Source of the DNA: Centroberyx gerrardi
Taxonomy: Eukaryota; Chordata; Actinopteri; Beryciformes; Berycidae
DNA length: 64,000 bases
Reading direction: 5' to 3'
Assembly (NCBI RefSeq): GCF_048128805.1
Contig: NC_136004.1
Coordinates: forward strand, 22,328,284-22,392,283
The number at the start of each line of letters is the position of its first letter. The stretch's first letter is position 1. Under the pieces are notes generated by a model. It worked only from the letters and a program-made list of their open reading frames with translations. It was not told where the DNA came from and ran no database searches. Shown here piece by piece: positions 12,388 to 25,178 of the stretch. The translations under genes and the position numbers were made by a program.

Positions 12388-15300
12388 AACACATGTCAGA
12401 AATGTCAGCAAGAAATGTAGCCTAGTTATTGACCTATTTCTTAAAACTCCAAATTTATCAATCTGTCTATCTAGGAATGCTGATCTAAGATGACTGACAA
12501 GGTCTCCTTCACTGTCTCCTTCATAATGAGTTCCGTGGCTAAACTGATTCCAGATCGGCACTCCTACTGTGAGACACTTGATATATTGAGCTGTGGCTGC
12601 CATAGAGGTCCACTTTTTTATGCCTTCTATAAAGTGGTAACAGGAATTATTTATAAAATACATGGTATATTGGCAGGTGGTACCACTGAACTGTTGCTGA
12701 CCTGAACAGCCTCAAACAGGCCGGGGATTATTCCTGGACTATGGACAGGCCCGTAACATGATTTAGTGCCACACTGGTTCTTGGCTTGACTGTAATAAAT
12801 TCTCGCCTAATTTGACAATTGATAAGTAGCAGAATATTGGCTACACAAAAAACGAGGCACTTAAGCTGCCTAATGTCCCGCCATAATCACTATGATACAT
12901 CAAACATAACCAGTTGTGCTAAAGAGGTCATTAATTAAGCTAATGAATGCATTAATGCATTAAGTTACAGTAGTTTCAAGAAAATAGTTTTTCCTCATTC
13001 ATATGCTAATGTAGGCAGCAAGATGTTACAAAATCTAATTAGATCATCTACTCTATAGGGGGAACCTGTGGTGTAAGTATGAAGTTTCTATCATGTATTG
13101 TTCTTCAGTTATTGAGCTCACAAGAATGTGTCTGAACTTTCCCTTGCTTAAAAATGACTACTTCTCCTCTATGTTCCCAGCTAAATAAAGGTTGAATGAA
13201 TAAAAGAGACACTGTCTGCATCTGAAAGGTCACACTGTCGTCTACAGTGCTGTGGAAAAGTACAGTACATTCCCTATAAAGGTCTGCAGTTTTGAAGTAT
13301 TTGGACATATGGATATTTGCTCTTCATTCAACAATATTGACAGATAAATGTAACCCAATTCCCCAACTAACAGTGAAAAGTATGCAAGTAAAACAAACAG
13401 AAATGCCTTCAGTACTTTCAATAGTACTGAAATGATTAAATATCCATGTGTCTAAATATGTCAGAAAAGATATATAGGGCTGTGCTTTCTTTTTTACAGC
13501 ACTGAACTCAGTAGGCGTTGTGAGCATACTTTAATAATAGGCGTAATATGAAAACACCATGTGAGCGCAGCACTTCAGATGTTAATGTTGTATTATAGGC
13601 TGGGAGTAGTGTGTTGTTCATATATACTTGGTGCATATTATTTGGTGGGCAGTATGTTGAATAACCGTTCAGATATTGTGACCAACAACTAAAGCAACTA
13701 ATTTGGTTTAAACAGTAAATCAATTAATCAAAGTATTGATTGATAAACTAAATGGCAGGCGTTCAGAGCCTATCTACACATAAGGTCCATTGTCAAGTCT
13801 TCTTAGCAGACAAAATCAATTTGAACCGGATAACTAAAACAATTCAAAGCACAAAGAATGAACTTAAACAGGTTACTTAGCCAATCTAGGACAACAACTA
13901 CATTATAGTATTTAGGTCAACAAGAGCAGAGAGTCCTATGCTGTACCGATCCGTAAAGCAGGTCTGGCTGTTCCAGTCTGCCGGTGCACTCTGTGTTGGT
14001 GATGTTTTTACAGCAGGACCGAGGCACTGTGCTGTTGTGACTGCTGAACCAGGGAGTGGAGGTCCAGTTGGATGGAGAGTCAACACCACAGCACTGCAAC
14101 TGTACAGAGACAGAGAGAGAGGCCGAATGGATGTTAATGAACAGTTAATGAAGAGCTGGACTGAGAAAAAGAGGAGAAAGACAGTGAGAGTGAGAGAGAA
14201 AGGTGGAGAGTAGATGAGAAAGACTTAAAGGAAAATGTCACCCTCAGATACTCTTACACTGTTATCATATATCATCAATCTGTGATGATCAGTGAGTTCA
14301 GGAGTTATTTTATGATTTAATGTGTTGTAATTTAGCTTTTTGGTGTACCCACTTTCCCTCAACCTGCCTTGTCTGCTTCTACTTCAGTACGTTTTCCCAG
14401 AATGACATTCAAAAACCCCCAGAGAAGAGACGGGGTGTGAACTTGCTGCATTCAGTACATGTAGGCAGACAGAGCAATAGCAATAGTGACTGTGATAGAG
14501 TGAGAGTGAGAGTGTTTCCAGTCAGGCGAAAACGAGATGCGCCCCTTACTCAAAATGCAACATGTCTTGTGACTGCATTGCATTATGGACTATTGAGGCC
14601 CTTGCTCTATTCTGGGGCTGATACCAAATCCTGACCTTTACTGATGATGTATTAGATTGCTGAAACATTTTCTGCTATCAAACTCCACTGTAGCTGCACT
14701 GCAAATATCTTGATGTGACGCCATGTTATCTACGTTTGACCAGTTATCCACAAGAATAAGAAAAAAACATACCGCCAAACCAACAACATGGGCCCAGAAA
14801 TGCGAGGTACATCGCCAATAACTGCTTTTTTAACAGTGTTAAGTGTTTTAGGTTGGATTTGTCCTTTACACGCAAGAATGAAAGAGAAAGAGAGGGAAAC
14901 GAAAGCAAGCGAGTAAGAATGCAAGAAAGAAAAGTTTGAAGAACTGTAATGAAAGTACAACTGAGAACATGAGGGCGTCCATCAACAGCTGTAACAGTAA
15001 CAGGTAAAATACTGACCTGAGTCTGCAGGTAGTCCACAGCTCTGCTGTCTGAGTTCTGCCCATCGTAATTCATGAAGACTTCACTCATAGAGCGTTCCAG
15101 GTCAGCGTTTATCTGGACAGACAAGAAAAAAACACAATGTTGGAAAACTAGGTGGCAACCATGTACTTGGAGTGTTGTTAATAAAGCATTATAAATCAGC
15201 ATAAGAACTTTATGAGTGCATTGTAATCAATACAACCAGCACATGATATAGTACACAAAATGTTCAAGAACTCTGTGGAGGATCAGTACTTTGCATATTC

Positions 15301-15782
15301 ACTGCATAATACATAATTTCATAGTGCAGACACAATAAATCCATGCTTCATATTACAAATTAATGTATTATAAAGCATACCATAATGCATGGAAATCATC
15401 CACATATGTTTATGATACCTTCTGATATCTTTTGATTGATACCGGTTACTTTCGTAAAGGTCAATGAAGACTAAATACAGTCTATTATTTTGTCCATGAG
15501 TGACAGACATATTTTCACCTTATAGAATTAATCAAACTTTTTCAAACCTGCAGATTTCATGGGATGTTTTCAAAGACTAGATGTCTAATGTAACTTAATG
15601 TCCATGGGAAAGAGATGGTTGCTTTTCATGAATAAATGGATGGATGGATGGACAGATGGATATACAGTATTGTGCGATAGAGAACATAACTGTGACTCAC
15701 CCTGCTTTGGTAGATGAAGCCTAACACCAAAGCAGCCACTTCAGCTGCAAAGATCACCATGATGATCAGGAAAAACTGGAAC

Positions 15783-15851
<69 letters not shown>

Positions 15852-16110
15852 GAAGAAAGTGAAAAAGTCAAAAAATCATCAAAAAAGAGAACCAAAAGCC
15901 AAGAGAGACCAAAAATGAAAGATCAAAGCGGACCACTAGTGTTATGACTGAAATCATCAATCCTTCTTCACAGTTTTACTTTCACTGTCATACAGTCATA
16001 CAGTTAAGAACACAAAATGAGAAACAGCAGGAAAAATGCATCACATTCTGTAGCAGGGAACAGATTGACGAAAAATTGTGCCCCCCTCCCCACTCTCCAG
16101 CCACACATGC

Positions 16111-16169
<59 letters not shown>

Positions 16170-18759
16170 CAGATCTACCACACTTACAAAGCTAAGGCCG
16201 ACTTTGGACTCTCGGAGGGTAGCGCAGCATCCCACCAGACCAAAGATGAACATCACCACACCAACGCTGATAATGATGGCGGCTGGGATCAGTGTGTACT
16301 TGTCCTCCAGGAAATTGTCAAAGTTATTGTAGCTTTTGATCACATAGGCACCCACATAGGTCAGGGATGCTCCTGCAGCCTGCGGGGGAAAAACAGACAC
16401 AATACATCATACATACAAGCGAGTAATTCAAATAAATACATCAAGTTGCCAAAGTATGATTTTTGTGAACAAGTTAGGGTTAAAGTTATGGGCCCTGATG
16501 AGAATAAACATTTTATCTGAGTGAAATATTGTGCTGCATACAGATCAGTAGACTGAATATACCTGATCAGTAAATGGCTGTGAAGGTAAATGTATCCAAA
16601 AAACAGAATATACTTAAAATAGTATTATGTGACACTAGTTTCCTAATTTTTCTGTATGTTTGACATTCTATTCAGGAAATAACGCAACATTACACAACAT
16701 TTCTGCAATAGATGCAGAAATGTATGCAGTGTGGTTAGTATGTTATAACGTGTTGTATTGTGTATGCAGTAAGAGTTTTTGGTCTGCTGGGAAAGTGCAG
16801 CTTGGTCGGAGAGCAGGGACATTTTTCTAAAACTAATTCCATGGTATGCAGCTTGATTCAATAGCAGTGTGCAGACTGAACGATTCTGACTGTACGCCGC
16901 TAATCAAATCACTGAATGAACTTCACCAAAAAAAAACTCTACTTCTAAAGAAGTCACTCACCACAATATATCTGAAGAATAAAGACATTAATGAAATAAT
17001 AAACTTCATATGTCAAAAAAATGACAGCTTTTCAGAAATGAGATAATAGGCTGATTTTCCAGTTGATGACAATGCATTTGTGACATTTTACAATGTTAGA
17101 CAGTGAATACTTTGGCTTGATCTTGATGCTTTGGCAATATTGTCTGTGAACTTTCATGCCAATAAAGCAAATTGAATTGAATTGAATATTTTGGCTTGTC
17201 CCCACATTTCCTACAGTATCAGTATCAGTGTGTGTGTGTGTGTGTGTGTGTGGGTGTGTGTGGATTAAGGAGTACAACCCTCTCAGTCATTCAAGCCAAA
17301 TGCATTGAATTCAAGAAGTTGACACTCCAAAGAGCATAAAGGTTAATTATACTGCAGTCAGTTTGTTTCTTTTTAGACCGAAGAGAGGTTCGAAAAACAC
17401 TAAAATGGAAAATAATCATTAATCAAAGACATCAGGCAAGGACTGTACCCCAACTGCATAAAACATACTGTAGGTCATGTACTGTAGAGAGAATCAAATT
17501 TCTTGCATTTCAAGAAATTTGTCCTGTTTATTTCTTTCTCTTTAACATAAATGTCCATGCTGGAGTCATTCTGACTTGTTATCACCATTATCCTGATTCT
17601 GAAAAGAAGTCAACAAGTCAGACTGATTCATATTAAGAGATTAAGTCAAGTCAAATTTATTTGTATAGCCCTTAATAGCAGTTACAATGTGAAAGGGCTT
17701 CACACGTCCACATTTTAACACAATGAATGAAAAACGACATCCCCCAACCTCAGACCCTCAATGAGAACAAGGAAAAACTCCAATAAGAACCTTATTAGGA
17801 AAAACAAAATGGAAGAAACCTCACAGAGAGGGATTCCCCCTCCAGGACGGCCAGGTATGCAATGGGTGCCGAGAGTGGGCAAACAAGTTGTGTGTTTTCT
17901 TCATTTTCTTTTCTTTTATGATATATGGTAACCTACGGACATTGACGTTTCTATCCTAGTAGAGTCAGACATGGATTACGCATGAAGTCACATCATCATC
18001 ATGACCTGTCTAAGTCATGCTGTGGTAACTGGCTCAACAATCATGTGATGCAATTTTTCCCAACAAAGGGAAAATATAGTGACTAACAATTCTGTATAAA
18101 ATTATTATTACTTTATAGTCATCTGTGGCATCTCTTTCTCCTGTATCCATTTGATTATCTGGTCTGTAAACGTCTGTAAAGGTCTGTAAACCCCAAATTT
18201 TAGAGGGTTGAAACTATAGGAATTGCAAGAACAAAAAGAACTGTGAGGAAAACAAAGGCTCTGAAATATTCTTCCTCATTAATGCTCTTAACTTCCCTTT
18301 GCCTTTGGATCTCATTACATCAGACTTGATTCGAACTCCAGTCTGAGAGAAACCAAACATTTGGCAATGAACCAAAGGGAAATCAACCCCCTGCTTGATA
18401 AACTGAGCTGTTGATCAAAACCACTACAATAACACTTTATATAATCTGAACTGCAAATGAGATTGCATACAGATATAGCTGTCTGTAGAAGTCCTGCTTT
18501 TTACATACTGGCTACACTGGATTATAAGTCATTTACACACACACACAGCGGAGAGTAAGATCAAATTTATTAAAAGGCTAATTATTTTCCCCTATACCTG
18601 GATGGAAAATGGGGATGCCATTACCCTTAACACCCCCAAAACACATGACAAGTGTCATTTTTAGTATTACTTCCCCTATAGTGATATGAACTAGAGTTTG
18701 TAATTTTACTTCTGATCACTTCTTGGCCTGTAGTTGGCCTGAGTGTGAGTGTGAGTGTG

Positions 18760-18835
<76 letters not shown>

Positions 18836-20087
18836 CAGCCTCACATTCCCTCCTACTTTCTTCCACTGAATCCACTCTAGCTCCCACTCTACCGCATGAC
18901 TCATTTCTCTTAATCACTCCATAGTCACGGGATCTCTCTGGAGTAGTTACCCTTCACCCCCCCACCCTCCTCCACCCTCCCCTCACCCCTAATCTTCCCA
19001 GGAACTCTGATCTTGTGCCTAAGAAACAGGACAAAGGGGCTTAGGAAACGTATAGCGTGCTGTCCATGCACCGTCCGCACCGCTTTCCTGGAATGTGAGC
19101 AAATCTCTCGGGCGGTGTTTCTTGAACTATGGCTGAGGACCCAAAATGGGTCCCATGCCTGTTTCTAGCGGGTCCCCGCGTGATAAAACCACCAGCATGT
19201 CGTCATTAGACTTAGTTCCAGGGGAAGACATGATTTGGTCAAATTTGATGAGGGGGATAAAGGGCAGTTAAATGCCATTTTAGCTCACTTTTCTACTAAA
19301 ATTCAGAAGAAACAAAGTCAATTTAATAATTTGACTTTTTGAATGACTTTTCAGGCCTCGCCTCTGTCCACGTTCTCATAATTGTTTCTCAAAAGGCAAA
19401 ATCATTCATACTGTAAATGATGTGGTCCTCTGAGTGGCTTGATGCATCAGCACTGTGATCAGGATGGTTAGAAAAACAAAACAAATCTGGAAATGAGTGG
19501 AAAGGAAGAAATGAATCAACTCACTTCCCTATTCAAGACTCCTGACCTGCGAGAATCGGTGAAGAGAGACAAGACGGATGTTCACTGTCTGTATTATTCT
19601 AATATACGGCCTTGGCTCGTCCAGTGCTAGACTGTGGGCTGCAGTTTGCCTCGCCACACTTCAGCAACAGCCAGCAATTCGACAGACTGCATAACGGAGC
19701 TAGCTGCATGAATAAAAGATTATAAGTCACAGATATCACAAAGCAATGCCTGCTGGCTGTAAATCCCATTGCGAGGCATGATGCCCAGTCAAATCCAGAA
19801 GTGTGTGACATTCTGTCGCATGTGGTTTGCTGTGTAGGCCTGAGGCGATGTGACTGAGTAAGCGTCTTACCACCACACAAACTTTGCCACACTTTCAGTC
19901 CAGATCAATAGACTTTTGCCATTAGTTGCAGTCAAAGTATTGCGATAAGTTGTGTGTGATGCCTTGCCAATGGTACAGAGGAGGCTGGACTGTCTTTAGA
20001 AGATGGTGATGGATGGAGGGATGCATTAGGGCCTAAAATATTGAGCCTCGTTCAGTAGAGTGATCCATCTATCTGAAATAATGTTCT

Positions 20088-20139
<52 letters not shown>

Positions 20140-21213
20140 TGGGGAAGGTAGTGAGTGATAAAGAATAAGGAACTGAAGAGTGCTGTTGAATATTTGAATA
20201 GAGAAATAAACCAACCACATGTTTTCCCTAGCAAATACACACACGGGCTGATTCCATCTCAACGGTAATCAAATTACACAAGACATCAGCCAGGCACAGA
20301 GTTCACTGTGTCCCGTCAAAACACATTTCACCAGAAAAGAGACAAAGGAGAGTTGAGCTGCTCAAAGAGGAGAGTTTGTCATCGGGACCTAATAAGAAAA
20401 GACATGGCTGATTAGCCAGTACAATAACTAGAACTAATAGTTTGATATGACAAATGCAGAAAAGAGCTCCAGTCAAATGTTTGAGAGTGACTCAGAGATG
20501 GAGCTGCCCCTAGAGGCAGGCTGGGAAAAAGATGACTAAACTCCAAATGTGACAAGAATGTAAGTCATGTGTCTCCTTTGAACTTAAAAAGGTGCTGATG
20601 GAATGAAATTCACATTTAGAAAGAACAAATCTAGAATAAATTGGTTAGTGGTGGTAGTAGGTATGTGCGGGTTTATATGCCACTTTGAATAGGTACTATG
20701 CATATTTAGATATTTAGATTAGCAAGAATGAGGAAGTACAGCATGCTAAGAATAGTGAATGTGCTGAAAGCAGGTAAGGCTGAAGGAAGAAACTGAAGCA
20801 GGCTGCTATGTACTGATGTTGTCTGCCAAGTCAAATTTCTGATTTGAAGGGTGTAACCGAGCTCCTACTGCTCCTGCTTTTGTGTACATCAGTTATTACC
20901 AACCATCATTCATAAAAACAAACAAACAAGTATAGCTGATTCACTTTGTTTACATAAACAGCTGAGGCTAAACTGCTGTGTTAAAATAACATTAGGGTGT
21001 CGGCCAGCAACATCGCTGCCTGTGTAGCACCTGCTGTAAATCCGTGTCGTTTCATCCTCCTCTTTCTTCCAAAAAGGCCCAGTCAGCCCGACTGGGTATA
21101 CAAACTCACCACTTCTGACGGGGGGAAACACCCAAACGAAAACCTCAACTCACCCAGAACACCAGGCTCAGGAGCAGCAGGACGGTCTTGGACGTGATAA
21201 TTCCGCAGTCCAT
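11265..21213 (-). CDS. tspan36: Tetraspanin, closest to fish tspan36 (7 coding exons, 246 aa)
   Basis: Four-pass membrane protein that organises membrane microdomains; in fish it is best known from pigment cells. Coding exons, in order: 21154-21213, 16188-16379, 15701-15775, 15017-15112, 13947-14099, 12260-12343 and 11265-11345. All junctions are phase 0 with GT-AG sites, and the total is 741 bp including TGA. The start is the only ATG ahead of MDCGIITSKTVLL, the conserved tetraspanin N-terminus. TM1 covers about residues 11-32, TM2 50-72, TM3 85-105 and TM4 205-229. The large extracellular loop has the CCG signature (144-146), a second CC pair (170-171), and Cys 179 and 194. N-glycosylation sequons lie at 152, 163 and 173. 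The tail ends GYQPLHA, so YQPL (241-244) fits a YxxL-type endosomal/lysosomal sorting signal. Length matches the family. Paralogue naming (tspan36 versus a tspan3-like gene) is by resemblance, not phylogeny. Confidence 0.9.
11445..12085. repeat. ACTTGACTTG-type MITE, interrupted by a second element
   Basis: The left part begins GCAGAGGTGGGGACACAGTCAGACTC and runs through repeated GACTTGACTTGG motifs. The right part, after the insertion, ends with GACTTGAGACTGAACTTGAGAG. This matches a widespread teleost hAT-like MITE with CAGAGGTGGGGAC ends. It lies in intron 6 of tspan36 and is split at about 11685-11897 by another MITE. Confidence 0.55.
11687..11896. repeat. CCTCCGCCAAGG inverted-repeat MITE (nested)
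   Basis: Perfect 12 bp terminal inverted repeats: CCTCCGCCAAGG at 11687-11698 and CCTTGGCGGAGG at 11885-11896. The interior reads GTTAGCAGGATTACGGAAAA, then GGCCCGATTTTCAT, then GTGTAGCATGGGCCAAGGA. I recognise this as a family abundant in fish. At about 210 bp it has no coding capacity. Confidence 0.8.
12351..12385. repeat. (AC)n at the tspan36 exon 6 acceptor
   Basis: On the minus strand this is a (GT)n tract that ends about 6 nt before the acceptor AG of exon 6, taking the place of a normal pyrimidine tract. Confidence 0.9.
14227..14866 (+). repeat. Dispersed element, copy B (pairs with 3255-3912)
   Basis: Sits in intron 4 of tspan36. The ends read TTAAAGGAAAATG (left) and TTTGTCCTTTA (right), which are approximate inverted repeats around TAAAGGA, suggesting a MITE of about 640 bp. 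The body is colinear with copy A. Confidence 0.7.
15787..15847. repeat. (GA)n at the tspan36 exon 3 acceptor
   Basis: On the minus strand this is a (CT)n run of about 30 units followed by TTTCTGTTCCAG. It therefore forms, or extends, the polypyrimidine tract of the exon 3 acceptor (exon begins at 15775). Confidence 0.95.
16116..16166. repeat. (AC)n just downstream of the tspan36 exon 2 donor
   Basis: Starts about 20 bp into intron 2 in the minus sense, where it reads (GT)n. Confidence 0.95.
17100..17190. repeat. 3' tail of an L2-type LINE
   Basis: GGCAATATTGTCTGTGAAC, then CATGCCAATAAAGCAAATTG and a GAATT/TGAA tail: the conserved 3' end of a fish L2-clade LINE as I remember it. The same tail recurs at 23510-23570. 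A (GT)n tract follows at 17227-17262. Confidence 0.55.
17645..17880. repeat. Dispersed teleost repeat (CAAGTCAAATTTATTTGTATAG type)
   Basis: Starts AAGTCAAGTCAAATTTATTT, continues through ACCTCAGACCCTCAATGAGA, AAGGAAAAACTCC and GGAAGAAACCTCA, and ends near CCAGGACGG. I recognise the family as very common in fish. Its transposon class is not clear to me. It lies in intron 1 of tspan36. Confidence 0.6.
18741..18834. repeat. (GTGA)n(GT)n microsatellite
   Basis: GAGTGT/GTGA units pass into a pure GT run. Confidence 0.95.
20093..20133. repeat. (GA)n microsatellite
   Basis: A GA run preceded by GATA units, in intron 1 of tspan36. Confidence 0.95.
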
Positions 21214-21270
21214 GTTGACGGATGGAGCTGGAGACACTGAGGGAGACTTGGCGGCGGCTGCTGGGCTCCA

Positions 21271-21279
21271 ATATATAGC
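21271..21279 (-). promoter_or_regulatory. tspan36: TATA box of tspan36
   Basis: CTATATAT on the minus strand, about 58 bp before the ATG at 21213. Transcription would start near 21245 and leave a 5' UTR of roughly 30 nt. Confidence 0.6.
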
Positions 21280-21370
21280 TGCGTGTGTTGTGTTGTTATG
21301 ATCACAAGTTTCCTCAGTCTGACTGCAGTGTTTTCCCAGCGTGACTGGCTGCGTAGCCTACTTGGCGGTG

Positions 21371-21379
21371 GTCACATGC
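21371..21379 (-). promoter_or_regulatory. tspan36: M-box / E-box (MITF-TFE type) upstream of tspan36
   Basis: The minus strand reads GCATGTGAC (plus GTCACATGC), a match to the CATGTGA core bound by MITF/TFE factors. It lies about 100 bp upstream of the TATA box. tspan36 is a pigment-cell gene in fish, which fits. Binding is inferred, not shown. Confidence 0.4.
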
Positions 21380-23509
21380 TTCGGGGGAGCCGAGGTAACG
21401 GAGGGGTCCTACCGCCGACCCGCCCGCTCTCCCCTCTCTGAACTGTGATCATCATAGCAATAAAAAGGGTTGAGAAAAAAAAAGGAAAAACAAATTCAAA
21501 ATGCTCCAAAATCCCCCAAGATATTTAACAGCAGGCTCGGGTTTCAAATTATGGAGATATAGGCTAGTATATGTGACATTTCATTCCAAAGCGAGATATC
21601 CAGCGTTTTAAAAATGTGATACTACTCTGACAAATAGTGATCGCTGGCATCCCCACAATGTAACCTATATGTAGCGTTTTGGAATAAAAAATAATAATAA
21701 AAAAAACAAAACGCCACCAAATGTAGGCTAGGCTATCCATTCTTTGTAAATAAAACTAAATCTACAAATGCAGTCATTCCTCCTGATGGATTTACACAGT
21801 ATCTACACTAAGAAGAGGTTCCTGACATTATTCACGACACAAGGAATTTACAATAAACTTAATTTACATATCTATGCTCCATATGTGGATTACATGGTTG
21901 AGTAACGACCATTCATATGAATCTAAGGTTGTAAATGGACCTGTGGATTCATTCAAAGGATCATTTTAACACTGGCTGCCCCTTCTCCTCCTCTGCTGTG
22001 GCAGTTAGGATATCACTGACAGAAATTACTTCTATCCCCTAGTAAAACCATGTAAGAGGACTGCAATAATCAATCAAAGTGGACATTAACTGATACTAAA
22101 CTACTGTTTTACAAGGTGTTTGGAAGCATTTTATCACTCAAAGTGAATGCCTCAGTTGCAGCATAGTGCTACTGGTGAATTCTAGTGATTTCTACTGACA
22201 TGTTAAACTGAAATTGTTTTGGTCCAAAGAGCTGTTATTTAAAAATCACTTATGTAGCCTAATCATAAAGGCGACAGCAGCATTAGTGTGGATGTAACAC
22301 AAAAGTCATGAGGCTGTTGTGATAAATGTGTTTTTGTCCATGACCAAGGGAACCATTGATTACTGATTATGGATTGATGCGCATCTATACACAATTTCCA
22401 TTTGACCTGAGATATGGCTCATAAGATTAGAGATTTAACTCTCTGCTACAGCACCAATTACCTGGAGTGTAACACAATGAAGCGTAAATTGCTCATGACA
22501 GAAAAGTTCGGTTTTTAACCTCCTATGAAAGTTTGAGAGACCACAATAAAAAGTTTCAGTTTTGCTCAAATGGCCTTAAACCCCCTGTATTTTCTATTAT
22601 ACTCAATATAAGGTGACATGAACTGAGCACTGAGCAAATGAGGACTAAACAGTTCTCCTCTGACCATCACACAAATAACAACTTATACTTTTCTATGACT
22701 GACCACAATAATGCAATCATACAACATGATGAACTTAAATGAGTTAATGAAGTAGCCAAATTCCTTACATTTTATTTAAAGGTTTCTAGATGTGAACTAG
22801 ATATACAAGGAAAACCCCAACAGCCTTGCACCAGTTTCTGTACTCTTCTGTACTCAAGGAATATTCAGAACAGTTGAAGAAAGCAATCTTTTAATTATGG
22901 TTACATCATCTCAGTCACAACACACCACGTCACAAAATGAAATACAAGCTGTATACAGTGATCAAAAGACCTAAATTATAAAAAAAAAGTTGCTTTTCTC
23001 AATTAACCCAATTTCCCCCAATTAGCTTCATCTGTCTGCTGCCTTGTCCTCAAATCTCCACTCCACTGGATTCAGGTCTTACTTCACTCCTATAATGGTA
23101 TAATGCAAGGTTGCCCTTGTGTGTTTTTGCTGTTTTTTTTAAACTTATCTTTTTCCTTTTTTTTTTATCTTCCCCCTCGTTAAAGATATGTCCTTTTGAG
23201 CTCACCCAGCACAAGCTGATTCTCTAGAGAGCACATACTAACACTTGTATTGGCACTGTTTATTCATCGCTACCTCCATCTAAAAAATAGCAAAACATCT
23301 TAGTCAAACTCATACTCATTCTGTTCTGACTACAATTGCCAATTTTCTTTTTCCCCACATTTTGTCATTCTTTATCTCTCTTTCTCACTCACTCTCTTGG
23401 ATTTTCAGTTCTTATGTTAAGTACAGAAAGTGTGTGTGTGTGTGTGTGTGTAAGAGAGAAAGAGAGAGAAATGCATTTCTGAAATGTTGGTTAATTGAGG
23501 ATTAATTCC

Positions 23510-23570
23510 TTGTTATGGCAATATTGTTTGTTTGTGAACTGTCATGCCAATAAAGCACACTGAATTGAAA
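23510..23570. repeat. 3' tail of an L2-type LINE, second copy
   Basis: GGCAATATTGTTTG, then GAACTGTCATGCCAATAAAGC and a TGAATTGAA tail, colinear with 17100-17190. Confidence 0.5.
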
Positions 23571-23576
23571 AAAAAT

Positions 23577-23578
<2 letters not shown>

Positions 23579-23625
<47 letters not shown>
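23579..23625. repeat. (GA)n microsatellite
   Basis: A GA run of about 23 units directly after the LINE tail. Confidence 0.95.
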
Positions 23626-23628
<3 letters not shown>

Positions 23629-23972
23629 TTGATATATTTATTTTATATTCCTGCATTTTCAAAGCAGGACTTCATGTCAAATCATTTTGGGGGGTATATT
23701 TGTATAGGATGTAAAAGGAGAATGCAAATTTACTGAAAAAAGGCCTATTCTTTTACCTAATGTAGACACTGATAATTCAATCATAAAACCATTGATCATC
23801 TCCTGTATCAAAAAGCAACCTGGATGCTGGTTTGAAGTAGCTAATATAGCCAGCCAATGGCCTCTGATTGAGCTCATATATATACATACTGTACATATAC
23901 TATATGTACTATACACTATTATACCCTACTACACTATATACTTACATTTACATGTAGTACACTACACTACAC

Positions 23973-24023
23973 ACTATACTATACTATACTATACTATACT
24001 ATACTATACTATACTATACTATA
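23973..24023. repeat. (ACTAT)n pentanucleotide repeat
   Basis: About ten tandem ACTAT units, preceded by degenerate ACTAC/ACTAT units. Confidence 0.95.
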
Positions 24024-24963
24024 TTAAGGTTCTAGGAACTATAGTCATTTACTCAAAACATTCAGAAGAATATTCAGAGAATAACATGCTGCAGGATTTC
24101 ACTGCTTCATTCCTTCATTCATACTTGATGATTTCATTATGGAAATCTAATTGGATACGCAGAGAGAACACAGCTCCCTCACAGTTGTGCCTGTGTGTAC
24201 AAACAGGTGTACATGTTCATCATGGAATGACAAACTCGCTTTCATGTAGGCCTATACAAGGAAGAAATAGCCTATGCCTTAAAATATACCTACTAATGTA
24301 AATGTATTCCCCATCTGGTTTAATCTACAACGACTGAGACGTTTAAAAGACCCGCGAAATGAATGATATTAGTTTCTCCCGTCGCCCCTCCTCACAGACT
24401 GATAACTCTTGTTGTGGCTGAGATCCACTGCCCACCACACAGCACAAACACACAGCAATGCCTATTTTCACAATTGAAGACATAATGAAATAATACATTA
24501 ATTTTTAATTATTAAAAAGTTTTACACCTAATGCTTTAACAAAATCCTGTTATTCGTTTTTGTTTCATGAATTTACTTTTATGTTGAAGTCATAGTAGGT
24601 CTGAAATTGTGTTTCTTTGGTCATCTTTAAATGCATTTAATTACCAAAAACAGCTGAAATAAAATTCAGCTTTGGAGCCAATATATCAAACACATTGTTA
24701 TGTAAGCGCATGTAATTATAGAAGTTTGTACTAGATTGTTTAGAGGATGCAACTTTGTTAAAACACTCAAAATGCACATATTTCAAATTACACTTTACCA
24801 CTGCCTGTGAGCAATTACACAACTAACTTCAACATATTTTCATTAAATGTTTCAATTAAATGCAGATGTAAACACTTCAAAGTATGCTGATTCTTATGGT
24901 GTACTTCTTATAGGGATATCGAGAGTTTTTCGACTTAATTTTAACCAATAATCCGGTTGCAGA

Positions 24964-25057
24964 AAACACAAGTTCATCAAGTTATGAGGCGGAGGGGCGA
25001 GAGGCGCTCTGTGACAGCGGGGTTGAATCTACACGGTTCTCACCAATGCTATATAAA
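24964..25057 (+). promoter_or_regulatory. H1 histone promoter: H1 box, CCAAT, TATA
   Basis: AAACACA (24964-24970) is the H1 box known from linker-histone promoters. CCAAT lies at 25043-25047 and TATATAAA at 25050-25057. H1 box to TATA spacing is about 80 bp, close to the classical arrangement. CCAAT almost touches TATA, which is tighter than usual. The ATG is about 120 bp downstream of TATA. Confidence 0.75.
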
Positions 25058-25178
25058 CCCTGAACCTGTCACCAGTGTCAGCAGAGATATCACTCTCTCT
25101 TCATCAGCCTCTCTCTCTCTCTCTGAACCCTGACCTCACTCACCTGGTCCTGGACTAGTGAACTTGAACTAGCCTACA

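Larger units (their letters stand above)
21480..24960. other. Gene-free interval between tspan36 and the H1 gene
   Basis: AT-rich DNA with no recognisable exon. It contains a LINE tail (23510-23570), a (GA)n run (23579-23625) and an ACTAT pentanucleotide run (23973-24023). The frame at 23792-24301 is made of the pentanucleotide repeat and unrelated sequence. Confidence 0.5.

Noticed and set aside
23792-24301. 169-codon open frame with YYTILYYTILYYT repeats
   Set aside because: It is produced by the ACTAT pentanucleotide run.
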